A DNA stretch of 64,000 nt from Desulfovibrio ferrophilus (GCF_003966735.1 NZ_AP017378.1:3430905-3494904), one strand, 5' to 3'; positions 43,781 through 53,081 are shown, counted from the stretch's first letter. Notes: generated by a model not told the origin, from the letters alone. Program-made: numbers and translations.

Positions 43781-44593
43781 ATGAGAATCAAAAGTATTAT
43801 TCTGGCCGCCCTTATGGTCATGGCTTTTTCCATGACCGCTTCGGCGACCAGCATGACCGTCAAGGGCTCCACCACCGTTCTGCCCATCATGCAGAAAGCC
43901 GTTGAGGCCTACATGAAGGCCAACCCCGGCATTTCCATTTCCGTATCTGGAGGCGGCTCTGGCAACGGCATCAAGGCCATCATCGACGGTTCCACCGACA
44001 TCGCCATGGCTTCTCGCTTCATGAAGGACAAGGAAGTCAAGCTGGCCATGGAAAAGGGTGTGTACCCCGTTCCCTTTGCCGTGGGCATCGACGCTCTGGT
44101 CCCTGTCGTTCATCCCTCCAACACCGTGGCCGGTCTGACCCGCGCCCAGTTGAAGGACATCTACCAGGGTAAGATCACCAACTGGAAGGACCTTGGCGGC
44201 ATCGACAAGAAAATCGTCGTTATCTCCCGTGATACCTCCTCCGGTACCTATGAGACCTGGGAAGGCAAGATCATGAAGAAGGAGCGTGTGTTTGCCGGTG
44301 CCCTGCTGCAGGCTTCCAACGGTGCCGTGGTGCAGGCTGTGTCCAAGAACAAGTATGCCATAGGCTACATCGGCTACGGTTACCTGGACAAGAGCACCAA
44401 GGCTCTGACTGTTGACGGTATCGAGGGCAATCCCGAGACTGCATCCTCCGGCAAATACCCTGTCTCCCGCTTCCTGTATGTTTTCACCAAGGGCTGGCCC
44501 AAAGGCGAGACCGCTAAGTTCATCATGTATCTGCTGCACCCCAAGTACGGTCAGGCTCACGCCAAGGCTGCCGGTTACGTACCGCTGTACTAG
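43781..44593 (+). CDS. pstS: Phosphate-binding protein PstS
   Basis: The 270-residue protein has a signal peptide (cleavage after SASA) and the phosphate-binding fold with GSTTVLPIMQKAV, VSGGGSGNGIKAIIDGSTDIAMASR, and RDTSSGTYETW, which hold the phosphate-contacting Ser, Thr, Asp and Arg. It captures phosphate in the periplasm for PstCAB. The start at 43781 follows TTTGGAGGATGAA. It heads a Pho-controlled operon. Confidence 0.95.
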   Translation: MRIKSIILAALMVMAFSMTASATSMTVKGSTTVLPIMQKAVEAYMKANPGISISVSGGGSGNGIKAIIDGSTDIAMASRFMKDKEVKLAMEKGVYPVPFAVGIDALVPVVHPSNTVAGLTRAQLKDIYQGKITNWKDLGGIDKKIVVISRDTSSGTYETWEGKIMKKERVFAGALLQASNGAVVQAVSKNKYAIGYIGYGYLDKSTKALTVDGIEGNPETASSGKYPVSRFLYVFTKGWPKGETAKFIMYLLHPKYGQAHAKAAGYVPLY

Positions 44594-44603
44594 AACACAT
44601 CAG

Positions 44604-44664
44604 CCCGCCGGTTTTGGGCGGGTGAGCGCAAAAATCCCGCTGTCCGCTTGTCGGACAGCGGGTT
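44604..44664 (+). terminator. Two hairpins between pstS and pstC (attenuator)
   Basis: CCCGCC/GGCGGG (44604-44622) is followed by a perfect 11-bp stem CCCGCTGTCCG/CGGACAGCGGG (44636-44662). They lie inside the operon and probably hold pstS above the permease genes. Confidence 0.75.
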
Positions 44665-44709
44665 GACGTGTCTCTGCTAGCCCTGAACATCTTCGGAGTA
44701 AGAAAAGAT

Positions 44710-45597
44710 ATGGATCGTAAGCATAAAGAAAAGATGATCAAGATGACCTTTTTGGTCACCGCATCATCCTCCATTCTCATCCTCTTCTTGATCATGATCT
44801 TTCTGTTCATGGAAGGGTTGCCGATCTTCAAGGAGTATCCGGTCTTCAAGTTTCTGTTCGGTAACGAATGGTACCCGACCGCAGATCCGCCGGACTTCGG
44901 TATCTTTCCGCTCCTTATCGGCTCTGTTCTGGTGACGGCAGCCTCGTCTGCCATCGCCATCCCTCTGGGTGTGATGACCGCCATCTATTTAGCTGAGATA
45001 GCTACTCCCCGCGTGCGGGGGATAGTCAAACCCGTTGTTGAGTTACTGGCTGCTTTGCCATCGGTTGTCATTGGTTTTTTCGGCATGGTGCTTGTCGCTC
45101 CATACCTTCAGGAAGTGCTGGACGTCGCCACGGGGCTGAACCTGTTCAATGCGGCTCTGATGCTGGCTTTCATGTCTGTTCCGACGATTTGCTCCATCTC
45201 AGAGGATGCCATTTTCAGTGTCCCGGCTGAGCTCAAGGAGGCCTCTTTGGCTTTGGGCGCGACCCACTGGGAAACAATTTTCAAGGTTGTGTTGCCAGCA
45301 AGCCTTTCCGGCATTTCCACGGCCATTATCCTGGGCATGTCGCGGGCCATTGGCGAGACCATGGTCGTGCTGATGGTTGCGGGGGGCGCGGCAATGGTTC
45401 CGGGCAGCCTGTTTGATCCGGTGCGGCCCATGCCTGCTTCCATTGCAGCAGAAATGGCGGAAGCACCGTTTAGGGGGGACCATTACTATGCGCTGTTCGC
45501 CACCGGCATTGTCCTGTTCATGTTCACGATGTTGTTCAACATCCTGGCCGATTACGTCGCCGAAAAGCATAAGCAGGTCGGCGCGGCAACGCTGTAG
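44710..45597 (+). CDS. pstC: Phosphate ABC transporter permease PstC
   Basis: The 295-residue protein has six membrane helices and the PstC pattern: LPIFKEYPVFKFLFGNEWYP in the first periplasmic loop and EASLALGATHWETIFKVVLPA as the EAA motif. The ATG at 44710 is chosen because of an upstream CGGAGT site; an upstream GTG frame extends to 44668. It pairs with PstA to move phosphate across the inner membrane. Confidence 0.93.
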   Translation: MDRKHKEKMIKMTFLVTASSSILILFLIMIFLFMEGLPIFKEYPVFKFLFGNEWYPTADPPDFGIFPLLIGSVLVTAASSAIAIPLGVMTAIYLAEIATPRVRGIVKPVVELLAALPSVVIGFFGMVLVAPYLQEVLDVATGLNLFNAALMLAFMSVPTICSISEDAIFSVPAELKEASLALGATHWETIFKVVLPASLSGISTAIILGMSRAIGETMVVLMVAGGAAMVPGSLFDPVRPMPASIAAEMAEAPFRGDHYYALFATGIVLFMFTMLFNILADYVAEKHKQVGAATL

Positions 45598-45653
45598 CCG
45601 GCGTGGCTTGGAATCAGAAGAGAGTGAGTATGCATAACGTTGGAGAGACAACA

Positions 45654-46556
45654 ATGGATCGCAGTATCCCCGCCGCCAGAGTCACGTCACCGTCTGGATC
45701 CATCGGCCTTGGACATCGCGCACTGGTGGAAAAGATCATGTTTGGCATGTTCAAGGCTGCGTCCGGCATCAATGGGCTGGCTTTGCTTACCATCTGTGGA
45801 TTCCTGTTCTATTACGGTCTGCCCGCGATTTCATGGGAGTTCCTGACCGAGGCTCCCAGAAATTCCATGACCGAGGGTGGCATCTGGCCCTGTATTGTAG
45901 GCACATTCCTGCTGGCATTCGGCTCCATGCTTGTGGCCTTTCCTCTTGGGGTTGCCAGTGCCATCTACTTGAACGAGTACGCCACCAACCCCAAGGTGGG
46001 CCGCATCATCCGCCTGGGAATCAATAATCTGGCCGGTGTGCCATCTGTGGTCTTTGGCCTGTTTGGACTGGCGTTTTTCGTGACTTTTCTGCAGATGGGC
46101 GTGTCCATCATGGCTGGCGTGCTGACCCTTGGCGCTTTGACCCTGCCGGTGATCATCGGCACGGCAGAGGAAGCTCTGCGCAGTGTTCCCAATACCTATC
46201 GCGAAGCCTCTCTGGGGCTTGGCGCCACAAAATGGCAGACCATTTCCAAAGTTGTGCTACCAGCTGCCTTGCCGGGCATGCTGACCGGTGCCATTCTGGG
46301 TTTGTCTCGGGCTGCGGGGGAGACTGCCGCGATCATGTTCACGGCAGCGGTCTTCTATACCCCCAAGATGCCCAACTCCGTGTTCAGCGATGTCATGGCC
46401 TTGCCTTATCATGTCTATGTACTGGCTACGGCAGGGACGGAGATCGAGAAAACGAGACATCTGCAGTATGGAACGTCTCTTGTCCTGGTGGCGCTGGTCC
46501 TGGGGATGAACCTCGTTGCCATCTGGCTCCGGGCGAGATTACAGAAGAAACTCTAG
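45654..46556 (+). CDS. pstA: Phosphate ABC transporter permease PstA
   Basis: The 300-residue protein has six membrane helices with the PstA EAA motif REASLGLGATKWQTISKVVLPAA and YLNEYATNPKVGRII. The ATG at 45654 follows GGAGAG at a good distance; upstream starts at 45630 and 45603 are possible. No pstB follows; the ATPase is encoded on the other strand at 52281-53039. Confidence 0.93.
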   Translation: MDRSIPAARVTSPSGSIGLGHRALVEKIMFGMFKAASGINGLALLTICGFLFYYGLPAISWEFLTEAPRNSMTEGGIWPCIVGTFLLAFGSMLVAFPLGVASAIYLNEYATNPKVGRIIRLGINNLAGVPSVVFGLFGLAFFVTFLQMGVSIMAGVLTLGALTLPVIIGTAEEALRSVPNTYREASLGLGATKWQTISKVVLPAALPGMLTGAILGLSRAAGETAAIMFTAAVFYTPKMPNSVFSDVMALPYHVYVLATAGTEIEKTRHLQYGTSLVLVALVLGMNLVAIWLRARLQKKL

Positions 46557-46852
46557 CCTGATCGATGAATTATGCGACGCAGATCGCCGCCATGGGCTTC
46601 CCGTGGTGGCGATTCTTCATGGAGAGATGTGGCAGATTGATAATTACAAAAAGATGTTGAACTGGCTGAGATGTCCATTGGGTGACAGTTCTATAGACTT
46701 TCTAGAAAAAATGTGGGTGTCCGTTTACATGGTCTGTGGAATCGCCTATGGTTTTCACAAGGCCCGGGCCCATCATCCCCCAGGTACGCTCCAGGCTGGA
46801 GCATGGCAGAGCAAATGTTCTTTACAACCACCAGCCAAGGAAAAACCAATCG

Positions 46853-48055
46853 ATGACCCAAGTACAAAAGAATTATGTCGTCGATACCAATGTCCTCATA
46901 GAGAATCCCAACAGCATCCTGAGCCTCAAAAACGGGAATGATAATAACATTTACATTCCCTATCACGTCCTGATTGAACTCAATACGCTTAAGACAAACC
47001 CTCGCCTTCGGCACATCGTGGCCAAGGTTATCGATGTGCTCCTGGAACACAAGGACAGCATCAATTTTATCCGCAACGACTCCAGCATTTCTCCGTTTTC
47101 AGAAGAGCTTGTCGACAACTTCATCCTGAAAGAGATCCTGTCCAGTTCGGAGATCGAAAATCCGATTCTGGTCACCAATGACCGCATCCTGCAGTTGCAG
47201 GCGGGGCTTTCGCATATCAATAGCGAGGAATTCAAGGACTCAAAGCCTTTTGAATCCGAGTCCCAACTGTATACGGGGTTTAACGACAACGGCGACCAGC
47301 CGCTGCCGAACAGCTTCACTTGGGTGGATGGCAAGCCCATGTTTCATGGGCCGGATGGTGAAAATCGGGTGATCGGCTATACGCATTCCCCCTGGAATAT
47401 CAAACCTCGGTCCATGTATCAGAATTTGGCTCTGGAGCTGATGAATAACCCCGGGGTCGATGTTGTTTCCGTGCAAAGTGACGCGGGGTATGGCAAGACC
47501 TATCTGGCCTTGGCTTCGGCGCTCTATCAGGTCCTTGAGAAGCGCAATTTCGAGAAGATTTTCATGCTCAAGCCGACCATCGAGCTTGGAGCCAAGCTTG
47601 GATACCTGCCAGGTGACATCGATGAGAAGATGGAACCCTATGTGCGGTATATTCTGGATCTGGTGCTGAAGCTTCATGCCCAGAGGCCCGCAAACAAGGT
47701 TTTTGTGGACCCCGAGGCACATATCCCCAAGTACAACCCCAAGAAGTTCGAGATTCTGCCTTTGGCCTATGTTCGTGGTATGAATATCGAGAATGCATTT
47801 GTGATCATTGATGAATGCCAGAACTTGTCACGTGCGGAAGTCAGAAGCCTGCTGACCCGCATGGGGGAAGGGGTCAAATGCATTTGCCTGGGCGATACCA
47901 GCCAGGTGGATAATCCTTATCTGAGTGAAGCCAACAATGGCTTGAACTGGATTGTTCGTAAATTCAAGGGGCAGTCCAACTACGCTCATATGGTTTTGAA
48001 GGGAGAGCGTTCTCGGGGCCCGATTACTGATCTGGTGCTCAAGACCAAGCTCTAA
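46853..48055 (+). CDS. PhoH-like ATPase with N-terminal PIN domain
   Basis: The 400-residue protein has a PIN nuclease-like domain (about residues 5-135, VVDTNVLIENPNSILSL and later NPILVTNDRILQLQA) and a PhoH P-loop ATPase (Walker A SDAGYGKTYLAL, Walker B VIIDECQN, sensor GDTSQVDNP). PIN-PhoH proteins act as RNA helicase-nucleases in some bacteria. It follows pstA after 296 bp in the same direction, in a region with no recognisable gene, so it may share the Pho promoter. A start at 46853 is preferred to 46736. Confidence 0.9.
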   Translation: MTQVQKNYVVDTNVLIENPNSILSLKNGNDNNIYIPYHVLIELNTLKTNPRLRHIVAKVIDVLLEHKDSINFIRNDSSISPFSEELVDNFILKEILSSSEIENPILVTNDRILQLQAGLSHINSEEFKDSKPFESESQLYTGFNDNGDQPLPNSFTWVDGKPMFHGPDGENRVIGYTHSPWNIKPRSMYQNLALELMNNPGVDVVSVQSDAGYGKTYLALASALYQVLEKRNFEKIFMLKPTIELGAKLGYLPGDIDEKMEPYVRYILDLVLKLHAQRPANKVFVDPEAHIPKYNPKKFEILPLAYVRGMNIENAFVIIDECQNLSRAEVRSLLTRMGEGVKCICLGDTSQVDNPYLSEANNGLNWIVRKFKGQSNYAHMVLKGERSRGPITDLVLKTKL

Positions 48056-48081
48056 TCTGTTCAGAGTTTATTTGTTGTTAT

Positions 48082-48114
48082 TTTGTGGCGTCGGTCGTTG
48101 ACCGGCGCCACAAA
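48082..48114 (+). terminator. Hairpin after the PhoH-like gene
   Basis: TTTGTGGCGTCGGTC (48082-48096) pairs with GACCGGCGCCACAAA (48100-48114) over a 3-nt loop, with one mismatch. T-rich sequence precedes rather than follows, so as a plus-strand terminator it is weak. Confidence 0.6.
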
Positions 48115-48223
48115 TGTTACAAATAATTTCAAAAAAAATTGCGTATGCAATGCCCCGATATCATTTGCTAATTAAAAGAAGTTTCTTTCCGAATGGCTTT
48201 TATGTAGGGTCCGCCAAGGCTGT

Positions 48224-48253
48224 TGTCACAGGTTCGTAACAGAACTGTAATAC
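48224..48253 (+). promoter_or_regulatory. Pho box and promoter of pit
   Basis: TGTCAC-N5-CGTAACA (48224-48241) repeats the pstS element, including the shared core TTCGTAACAG, and is followed six bases later by TAATAC (48248-48253) as a -10 box. This places the transporter in the Pho regulon by inference. Confidence 0.68.
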
Positions 48254-48329
48254 TCCCCGCTGGGCAAGCGCCCCGCGCTGGCTTCAATTCGATTGTGACA
48301 CAGTCCTCTGCACCGGAAGGAAATATCGA

Positions 48330-49565
48330 ATGGATTTATACGACTTGTTTTTCTTGCTGTCCCTAGGGGCAGGGTTCCTGATGGCGTTCAACCTCGGGGC
48401 CAATGATGTGGCAAACTCCATGGCTTCGGCTGTTGGAGCGCGCGCCATCACCGTCAAGCAGGCGGTGTTCATCGCTGGCATCCTGAACTTTGTCGGAGCG
48501 GTTTTTCTGGGGTCCCACGTCACGGCCACGGTCAGCAAGGGGATCATCAACCCGGCCATGATATCCGATCCCAAGTTGATTATGCTTGGAATGTTCGGAG
48601 CGCTGTTGGCCGCGGGGATATGGGTCCTCATCGCCACGCTGACGGCTTTGCCGGTCTCGAGTACACACTCCATTGTCGGAGCCATCCTTGGCTTTGGGTT
48701 GGTTGCGGGTGGTCCGGATGTGGTCAACTGGCTCAAGTTGGGCGGGGTGGTACTGTCATGGTTCATCTCCCCGTTCCTTGCTGCAGGTATCGCGTATTTC
48801 ATCTTCACCCAGATTCGCAGGGATATCTTCCTCAAGCCGAATTTTTTGGAAAATGCGCGTAAGTATGGCCCGCGTTGGATGGCCCTGACCATGACCCTGG
48901 TCGGTTTTTCCTTCATGTATAAGACCCCTGTCGGAAAGCAGCTGGCCTTGGTCTGGTACGAGTCGCTGGCGTTGATTAGCTTACTGTCTCTTGGCGTTTG
49001 GCTGGTTTCATCCCGAATGGCCCTGCGCATGTCGCTGACGGTCGAGGATGGTGCCGAAGGCGTGGAGGCAATCTTCCGCAAGATGCAGATCTTTACCTCC
49101 TGCTATGTGGCGTTGTCCCAGGGTGCCAACGATGTGGCCAACGCCATCGGGCCCATTGCCGCCATCTATGTGCTGGCCAAGCAAGGGACCTTCCTGACAC
49201 AGGCCGAGGTCCCCATCTGGTTGCTGGCTTTGGGCGGGGCAGGGATTGCCCTCGGTATCGCTGTGCTTGGGCATAAGGTGATGCGGACAGTGGGTGAAAG
49301 CATCACCACTTTGACCAATACGCGTGGCTTTGCTGTCGATTTTGCTGCAGCGACGACAGTGCTTGTGGCTTCAAAGCTTGGCCTGCCCGTTTCAACCACT
49401 CACGCGGCAGTGGGTGGCGTGACCGGTGTGGGATTGGCAAGAGGTTTCAAAGCCGTTAACTTTGGAGTGTTGGGCAAGATCGTCGTCTATTGGCTGCTGA
49501 CGGTGCCTATTGCTGCGTTCACATCCATTGTCATTTTTCAGATACTCAAATGGTCGGTCTATTAA
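48330..49565 (+). CDS. pit: PiT-family inorganic phosphate transporter
   Basis: The 411-residue protein has about ten to twelve membrane helices in two homologous halves, each with the PiT signature: GANDVANSMASAVGARAIT near the start and QGANDVANAIGPIAAIY in the second half. SSTHSIVGAILGFG and STTHAAVGGVTGVG are the paired helical hairpins. It imports phosphate with H+ or Na+ at low affinity. The stop is 30 nt before the DUF47 gene. A preceding Pho box suggests phosphate-starvation control, unlike the classic constitutive E. coli pit. Confidence 0.95.
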   Translation: MDLYDLFFLLSLGAGFLMAFNLGANDVANSMASAVGARAITVKQAVFIAGILNFVGAVFLGSHVTATVSKGIINPAMISDPKLIMLGMFGALLAAGIWVLIATLTALPVSSTHSIVGAILGFGLVAGGPDVVNWLKLGGVVLSWFISPFLAAGIAYFIFTQIRRDIFLKPNFLENARKYGPRWMALTMTLVGFSFMYKTPVGKQLALVWYESLALISLLSLGVWLVSSRMALRMSLTVEDGAEGVEAIFRKMQIFTSCYVALSQGANDVANAIGPIAAIYVLAKQGTFLTQAEVPIWLLALGGAGIALGIAVLGHKVMRTVGESITTLTNTRGFAVDFAAATTVLVASKLGLPVSTTHAAVGGVTGVGLARGFKAVNFGVLGKIVVYWLLTVPIAAFTSIVIFQILKWSVY

Positions 49566-49595
49566 AAGGTAACGGCCTAAGACAAGGAGAACACC

Positions 49596-50264
49596 ATGAG
49601 ATTGCCATTTTTCGGGCTGCTGTCCGATCGCTCTCCTCTTGATGGTCTGATTGAGCATTACACCAAGATCAATGAATGCGTGGATGTCATCAAGGAGTCC
49701 ATGGAATGCTATGTGGCTGGTGGCGCCTGCCGTGAGTTCGTTGAGCTTGCCAAGCAGGTGGATGAGATCGAGAATCAGGCGGACCTGATCAAGCGACGCA
49801 TCAGGAATCACTTGCCGCGTGGGCTGTTCATGTCCGTGGATAAGGGGTTGTTCCTGCAGTACACCAAGGCGCAGGACAATATCCTTGATGATGCTCAGGA
49901 AGCCATGCAATGGCTGGCCATGCGTCCCGTGGAGATCCCGGCTCAGTTCCAGAAGACCGTCATCGCCATGATTGAAGAAGTGGATATGGCCTGCGAACAT
50001 CTCGGCCCCGCACTGACGGCGACCCTCGGGTTGATCAACCACGAGCATTTGGACCGTCAGGGTACCAAGGACAAGTTCTGGGCCATTCGGCGCAGACGTC
50101 AGAGCATCTTCAAGATGAAGAATAAGCTCTGCAGCGAGATCTACAATTCCGATATGGATTTCAAGGATATCTACCAGCTGATCCACTACGTGGAGAAACT
50201 GGAGGGCATGGGGCACAATACCGAGAATTGTGCAGACATCCTCCGAAACATGATCGCCCGCTAG
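49596..50264 (+). CDS. DUF47 PhoU-like protein, Pit partner
   Basis: The 222-residue protein is all-helical and matches the TIGR00153/DUF47 (PhoU-like) group: LEHYTKINECVDVIKESMECY-type helices and EIENQADLIKRRIRNHLPRGLFM. Such proteins are usually encoded next to pit genes and probably modulate the transporter. An AAGGAGA site precedes the ATG. It is cotranscribed with pit. Confidence 0.9.
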   Translation: MRLPFFGLLSDRSPLDGLIEHYTKINECVDVIKESMECYVAGGACREFVELAKQVDEIENQADLIKRRIRNHLPRGLFMSVDKGLFLQYTKAQDNILDDAQEAMQWLAMRPVEIPAQFQKTVIAMIEEVDMACEHLGPALTATLGLINHEHLDRQGTKDKFWAIRRRRQSIFKMKNKLCSEIYNSDMDFKDIYQLIHYVEKLEGMGHNTENCADILRNMIAR

Positions 50265-50377
50265 CCCATTCCAAAGAGGCTGTTCGCTTCGTTGTCGTTA
50301 AAAGGACAACCCAAGGTGAATGGCCCGCCGGGCGAGGCAATCAGCGTAACGGCTGAGCCAAGAAGATCACGGAGACC

Positions 50378-50409
50378 AAAGAGCCGCCTCTTTCAGGGCG
50401 GCTCTTTTT
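50378..50409. terminator. Bidirectional terminator after the pit operon
   Basis: AAAGAGCCGCC (50378-50388) pairs with GGCGGCTCTTT (50397-50407) and runs into T5 on the plus strand. It touches the stop codon of the convergent gene. Confidence 0.88.
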
Positions 50410-50860
50410 ATTTGTCGAGCAACTGCTCCAGTAGTTCGCCTGCGGTCAGCACAAAACTGGGGCAAATCGTTTTGAACAGGTTTCTTGAGCGGGCTTCGTT
50501 GTAGCCTTCGGGGGTGCTCAGATCGCAGCCCAGGAGCTGTTTGCAATGCGAGGAGCCATGGCGCTCTTCAAATTCTTGCAGAAATGTTCTGACAGCGTTT
50601 TTAACCTGCGAACGGGCTGCGGCATTGGTGGGGTCGTCAGGAGCCAGGGCCATTCCAATGGCCATGATGGCCCCGGTCGCTGCGCCACAGGTCCGGCCCA
50701 TGCCGCCCATGCCTCCGCCAAATCCACAGGCCGCACGGCGCAGGGGTTCCTCCGGAAGTCCAAAGTGGGTGGCGAAGATCGAGGCCACGGACTCGGAACA
50801 GGAATAACCATCCAGAAAGCGTTGTTCAGCATTGGAAGCAGGTGAAGTCGAGGCTGTCAT
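50408..50860 (-). CDS. C_GCAxxG_C_C family redox-type protein
   Basis: The 150-residue protein shows the family pattern: GYSCSESVA, then CGFGGGMGGMGRTCGAATGAIMAIG, then CKQLLGCDL and a final ICP. The conserved cysteines suggest metal or redox chemistry, but the family has no firm function. The ATG at 50860 follows GGAG. It lies 26 nt downstream of the TetR gene on the same strand and is probably repressed by it. Confidence 0.88.
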   Translation of the reverse strand: MTASTSPASNAEQRFLDGYSCSESVASIFATHFGLPEEPLRRAACGFGGGMGGMGRTCGAATGAIMAIGMALAPDDPTNAAARSQVKNAVRTFLQEFEERHGSSHCKQLLGCDLSTPEGYNEARSRNLFKTICPSFVLTAGELLEQLLDK

Positions 50861-50886
50861 GTCGTTCTCCATGAAGAGGTCGTGGG

Positions 50887-51498
50887 CTATCCGAAAATGC
50901 GCAGCAGCATGTCATCCAGAACCGTGTGGACGCGCTCCCATCCTTCCTGGCTGGAGATATCGATGCCGCCAAGACTGCCTCGGCGTAGGGAGGCGATAGC
51001 CAGGTAGTTCACAGCTCCAGCCAGCAGAGTCACAACCACGGAAGGGTCGGTGCGATGAGTTGCCCCGTCCCCCAGGTGTTCCATGAGTTCGGCGCCAGTG
51101 CGTTCGCGCCTGGCGTTGAGGATATCAGTCAGTTCGTTGCGCTCTACCAGTTCCCAGGCCAGAATCTCGATGGTCTGCGGTCGATCCAGAATGGCCCTGG
51201 TGAAGTTGCGGAAATAGAGTGAAAGTTGACGCGCCGGGGGGCAGGGAGAGGGCAGGTCTTCGTCACCCGTGAGAAGCTCATCGACGGATGGCCAGAATTC
51301 GGAACTGACAGCGTAAGCACTGACCAACTCAGCCAGGCCACCGAAGTAACGATAGATGAGCACCTTGTCGACGCTTGCCTCACGGGCAATGCGGTTGACG
51401 CCCAGAGCCCGGAAACCTTCCTTGGCCAGAACGGCACCTACGGCAGAAATCAATTTTTGTTCTGTCTGATTCCTGTCGCGTTTGGTTTTAGCAGCCAT
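50887..51498 (-). CDS. TetR-family transcriptional regulator
   Basis: The 203-residue protein has an N-terminal TetR helix-turn-helix (EQKLISAVGAVLAKEGFRAL, then REASVDKVLIYRYFGGLAEL) and a variable ligand-binding C-terminus. The ATG at 51498 follows GAGGAGG at good spacing; the longer frame to 51597 lacks support. A perfect palindrome (51521-51540) lies 22 nt before the start. It is cotranscribed with the C_GCAxxG_C_C gene. The ligand is unknown. Confidence 0.9.
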   Translation of the reverse strand: MAAKTKRDRNQTEQKLISAVGAVLAKEGFRALGVNRIAREASVDKVLIYRYFGGLAELVSAYAVSSEFWPSVDELLTGDEDLPSPCPPARQLSLYFRNFTRAILDRPQTIEILAWELVERNELTDILNARRERTGAELMEHLGDGATHRTDPSVVVTLLAGAVNYLAIASLRRGSLGGIDISSQEGWERVHTVLDDMLLRIFG

Positions 51499-51520
51499 GG
51501 CATCCTCCTCGTATGTCTTT

Positions 51521-51540
51521 ATGTCACTTGCTAGTGACAT
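51521..51540. promoter_or_regulatory. TetR operator: perfect 20-bp palindrome
   Basis: ATGTCACT (51521-51528) and AGTGACAT (51533-51540) are exact complements around TGCT. It lies just upstream of the TetR start codon, where autorepression would act. Confidence 0.65.
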
Positions 51541-51552
51541 GTCAAGAGTTCG

Positions 51553-51586
51553 CAAAAAAGGCGAGCAGCCTCTGCCGCCCGCCTTC
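51553..51586 (-). terminator. Terminator after phoU
   Basis: On the minus strand AAGGCG-G-GCGGC-AGAG-GCTGC-T-CGCCTT is followed by TTTT, 22 nt after the phoU stop. It ends the phoB-phoR-pstB-phoU unit. Confidence 0.8.
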
Positions 51587-51607
51587 ATGCTGGTCATCTG
51601 GATGTTA

Positions 51608-52270
51608 CTAGAAACGTTCGCAGTTGTGCTTTACGGTGATGCCCTCGGAGATGAAGATCGTGGTCTCGGCGATGTTGGTCGCAAGATCGCCAATACGCTC
51701 CAGGCTGCGAGCTGCCAGAATGGTGTTGACCGCACGGCGCACACCAGTGACTTCGGTCACCATATCATCCATGGTTTTCTTCAGAATACGCACATTGAGA
51801 TCATCAGCCTTGTAGTCCATGCGGCAGACATCGGCAGCCTTTTCGGCGTTTTCTTCCTTGAAGGCCTCTACCGAGGTGCGCAACATGTCCTGAGCCGTGT
51901 CCACAAGTTCCTGCAGCATGGGATTGTGCGGGACCTCGGGCAACTTGGAGAGGTAGATGGTTTTCTCCGAGATGTTGACAGCCTCGTCGCCGATACGCTC
52001 CAGATCGATGACAGCGCGTCGGCAACCGGTAATGAACCGCAGGTCGCGGGCGACGGGCTGCTCACGAGCCAGCAGCAGTAGGCTGAACTCATCGATTTCG
52101 AGTTCGATATCATTGATTTCAGTATCTTTTTCAATGACCTGATCAGCAAGATCAATATTTTTGTTGATCAGTGCGGTGCAGGCATCGCTCACGGCACGTT
52201 CTGCGTAAGCGGCCATGTGTAGGATTTTCATATTCAATTCTTCGATGTTTTTGTGGAACTGGGTTTCCAT
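51608..52270 (-). CDS. phoU: Phosphate signalling protein PhoU
   Basis: The 220-residue protein is a duplicated three-helix PhoU fold, with LLLLAREQPVARDLRFITGC and RIGDEAVNISEK in one half and RSLERIGDLATNIAETTIF in the other (the metal-binding E/DxxxD motifs). It links Pst transporter state to PhoR. It lies 10 nt after pstB. Confidence 0.95.
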   Translation of the reverse strand: METQFHKNIEELNMKILHMAAYAERAVSDACTALINKNIDLADQVIEKDTEINDIELEIDEFSLLLLAREQPVARDLRFITGCRRAVIDLERIGDEAVNISEKTIYLSKLPEVPHNPMLQELVDTAQDMLRTSVEAFKEENAEKAADVCRMDYKADDLNVRILKKTMDDMVTEVTGVRRAVNTILAARSLERIGDLATNIAETTIFISEGITVKHNCERF

Positions 52271-52280
52271 AACGTCTCTC

Positions 52281-53039
52281 CTAACCGAAGCGGCCGGTGA
52301 TGTAGTCTTCGGTCTGCTTGTTCTTGGGGCGTGTGAATAGGGTCTCGGTGGAATCCACCTCGATCAACTGGCCCATGTAGAAAAATGCGGTGACGTCGGA
52401 TACGCGTGCGGCTTGTTGCATGTTGTGGGTGACAATGATGATGGTCAGCGCATCCTTCAGGTCGTGGATGAGCTCTTCTATTTTTTGCGTGGCAATGGGG
52501 TCCAGTGCGCTGGCTGGTTCATCCATGAGCAGGACCTGAGGCTGGACGGCCAGTGCGCGGGCGATGCATAGACGCTGCTGTTGGCCGCCTGACAGACCGA
52601 GAGCGGATTCGTGCAGGCGATCCTTGACCTCGTCCCACAGGGCTCCCTGCTGCAGGCTTTGTTCCACGCGTTCGGCAACCTTGTTTTTGTCCTTCCAACC
52701 GTTGACCCGAAGTCCATAGGCCACATTCTCGAAGATGGTCTTGGGAAACGGGTTGGGTTTTTGGAAGACCATGCCCACATGGCGTCGCAAATCCACGACA
52801 TCAAGCTTGGGGGAGTAGATGTCCTGGTTGTCGAGGGTGACTTTGCCTTCCACCCGGGTGCCGGCAATCAGGTCGTTCATGCGGTTCAGGCAGCGCAGAA
52901 ATGTGCTTTTCCCACAGCCGGAGGGGCCAATCAGGGCCGTAACCTTGAACTCCTCGAAGCTGAGGTTGATGTCTTTGAGTGCCTTGAAGTCCCCGTAGTA
53001 GAAATCGAGGTTTTCAGCGGCCATTTTCAGGGTGCTCAT
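52281..53039 (-). CDS. pstB: Phosphate ABC transporter ATPase PstB
   Basis: The 252-residue protein has Walker [11 protein letters not shown]-loop [18 protein letters not shown] (the PstB signature), LSGGQQQRL and Walker [12 protein letters not shown]. The ATG at 53039 is preferred because an AAGG site lies 5 nt upstream; the frame extends to 53060. It powers PstCA, which is encoded 6 kb away on the other strand, so the transporter needs both operons. Confidence 0.95.
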   Translation of the reverse strand: MSTLKMAAENLDFYYGDFKALKDINLSFEEFKVTALIGPSGCGKSTFLRCLNRMNDLIAGTRVEGKVTLDNQDIYSPKLDVVDLRRHVGMVFQKPNPFPKTIFENVAYGLRVNGWKDKNKVAERVEQSLQQGALWDEVKDRLHESALGLSGGQQQRLCIARALAVQPQVLLMDEPASALDPIATQKIEELIHDLKDALTIIIVTHNMQQAARVSDVTAFFYMGQLIEVDSTETLFTRPKNKQTEDYITGRFG

Positions 53040-53081
53040 GAGTACCTTGCCTTCCGTCATTATGCGGGCTGTGAGCCCGGA

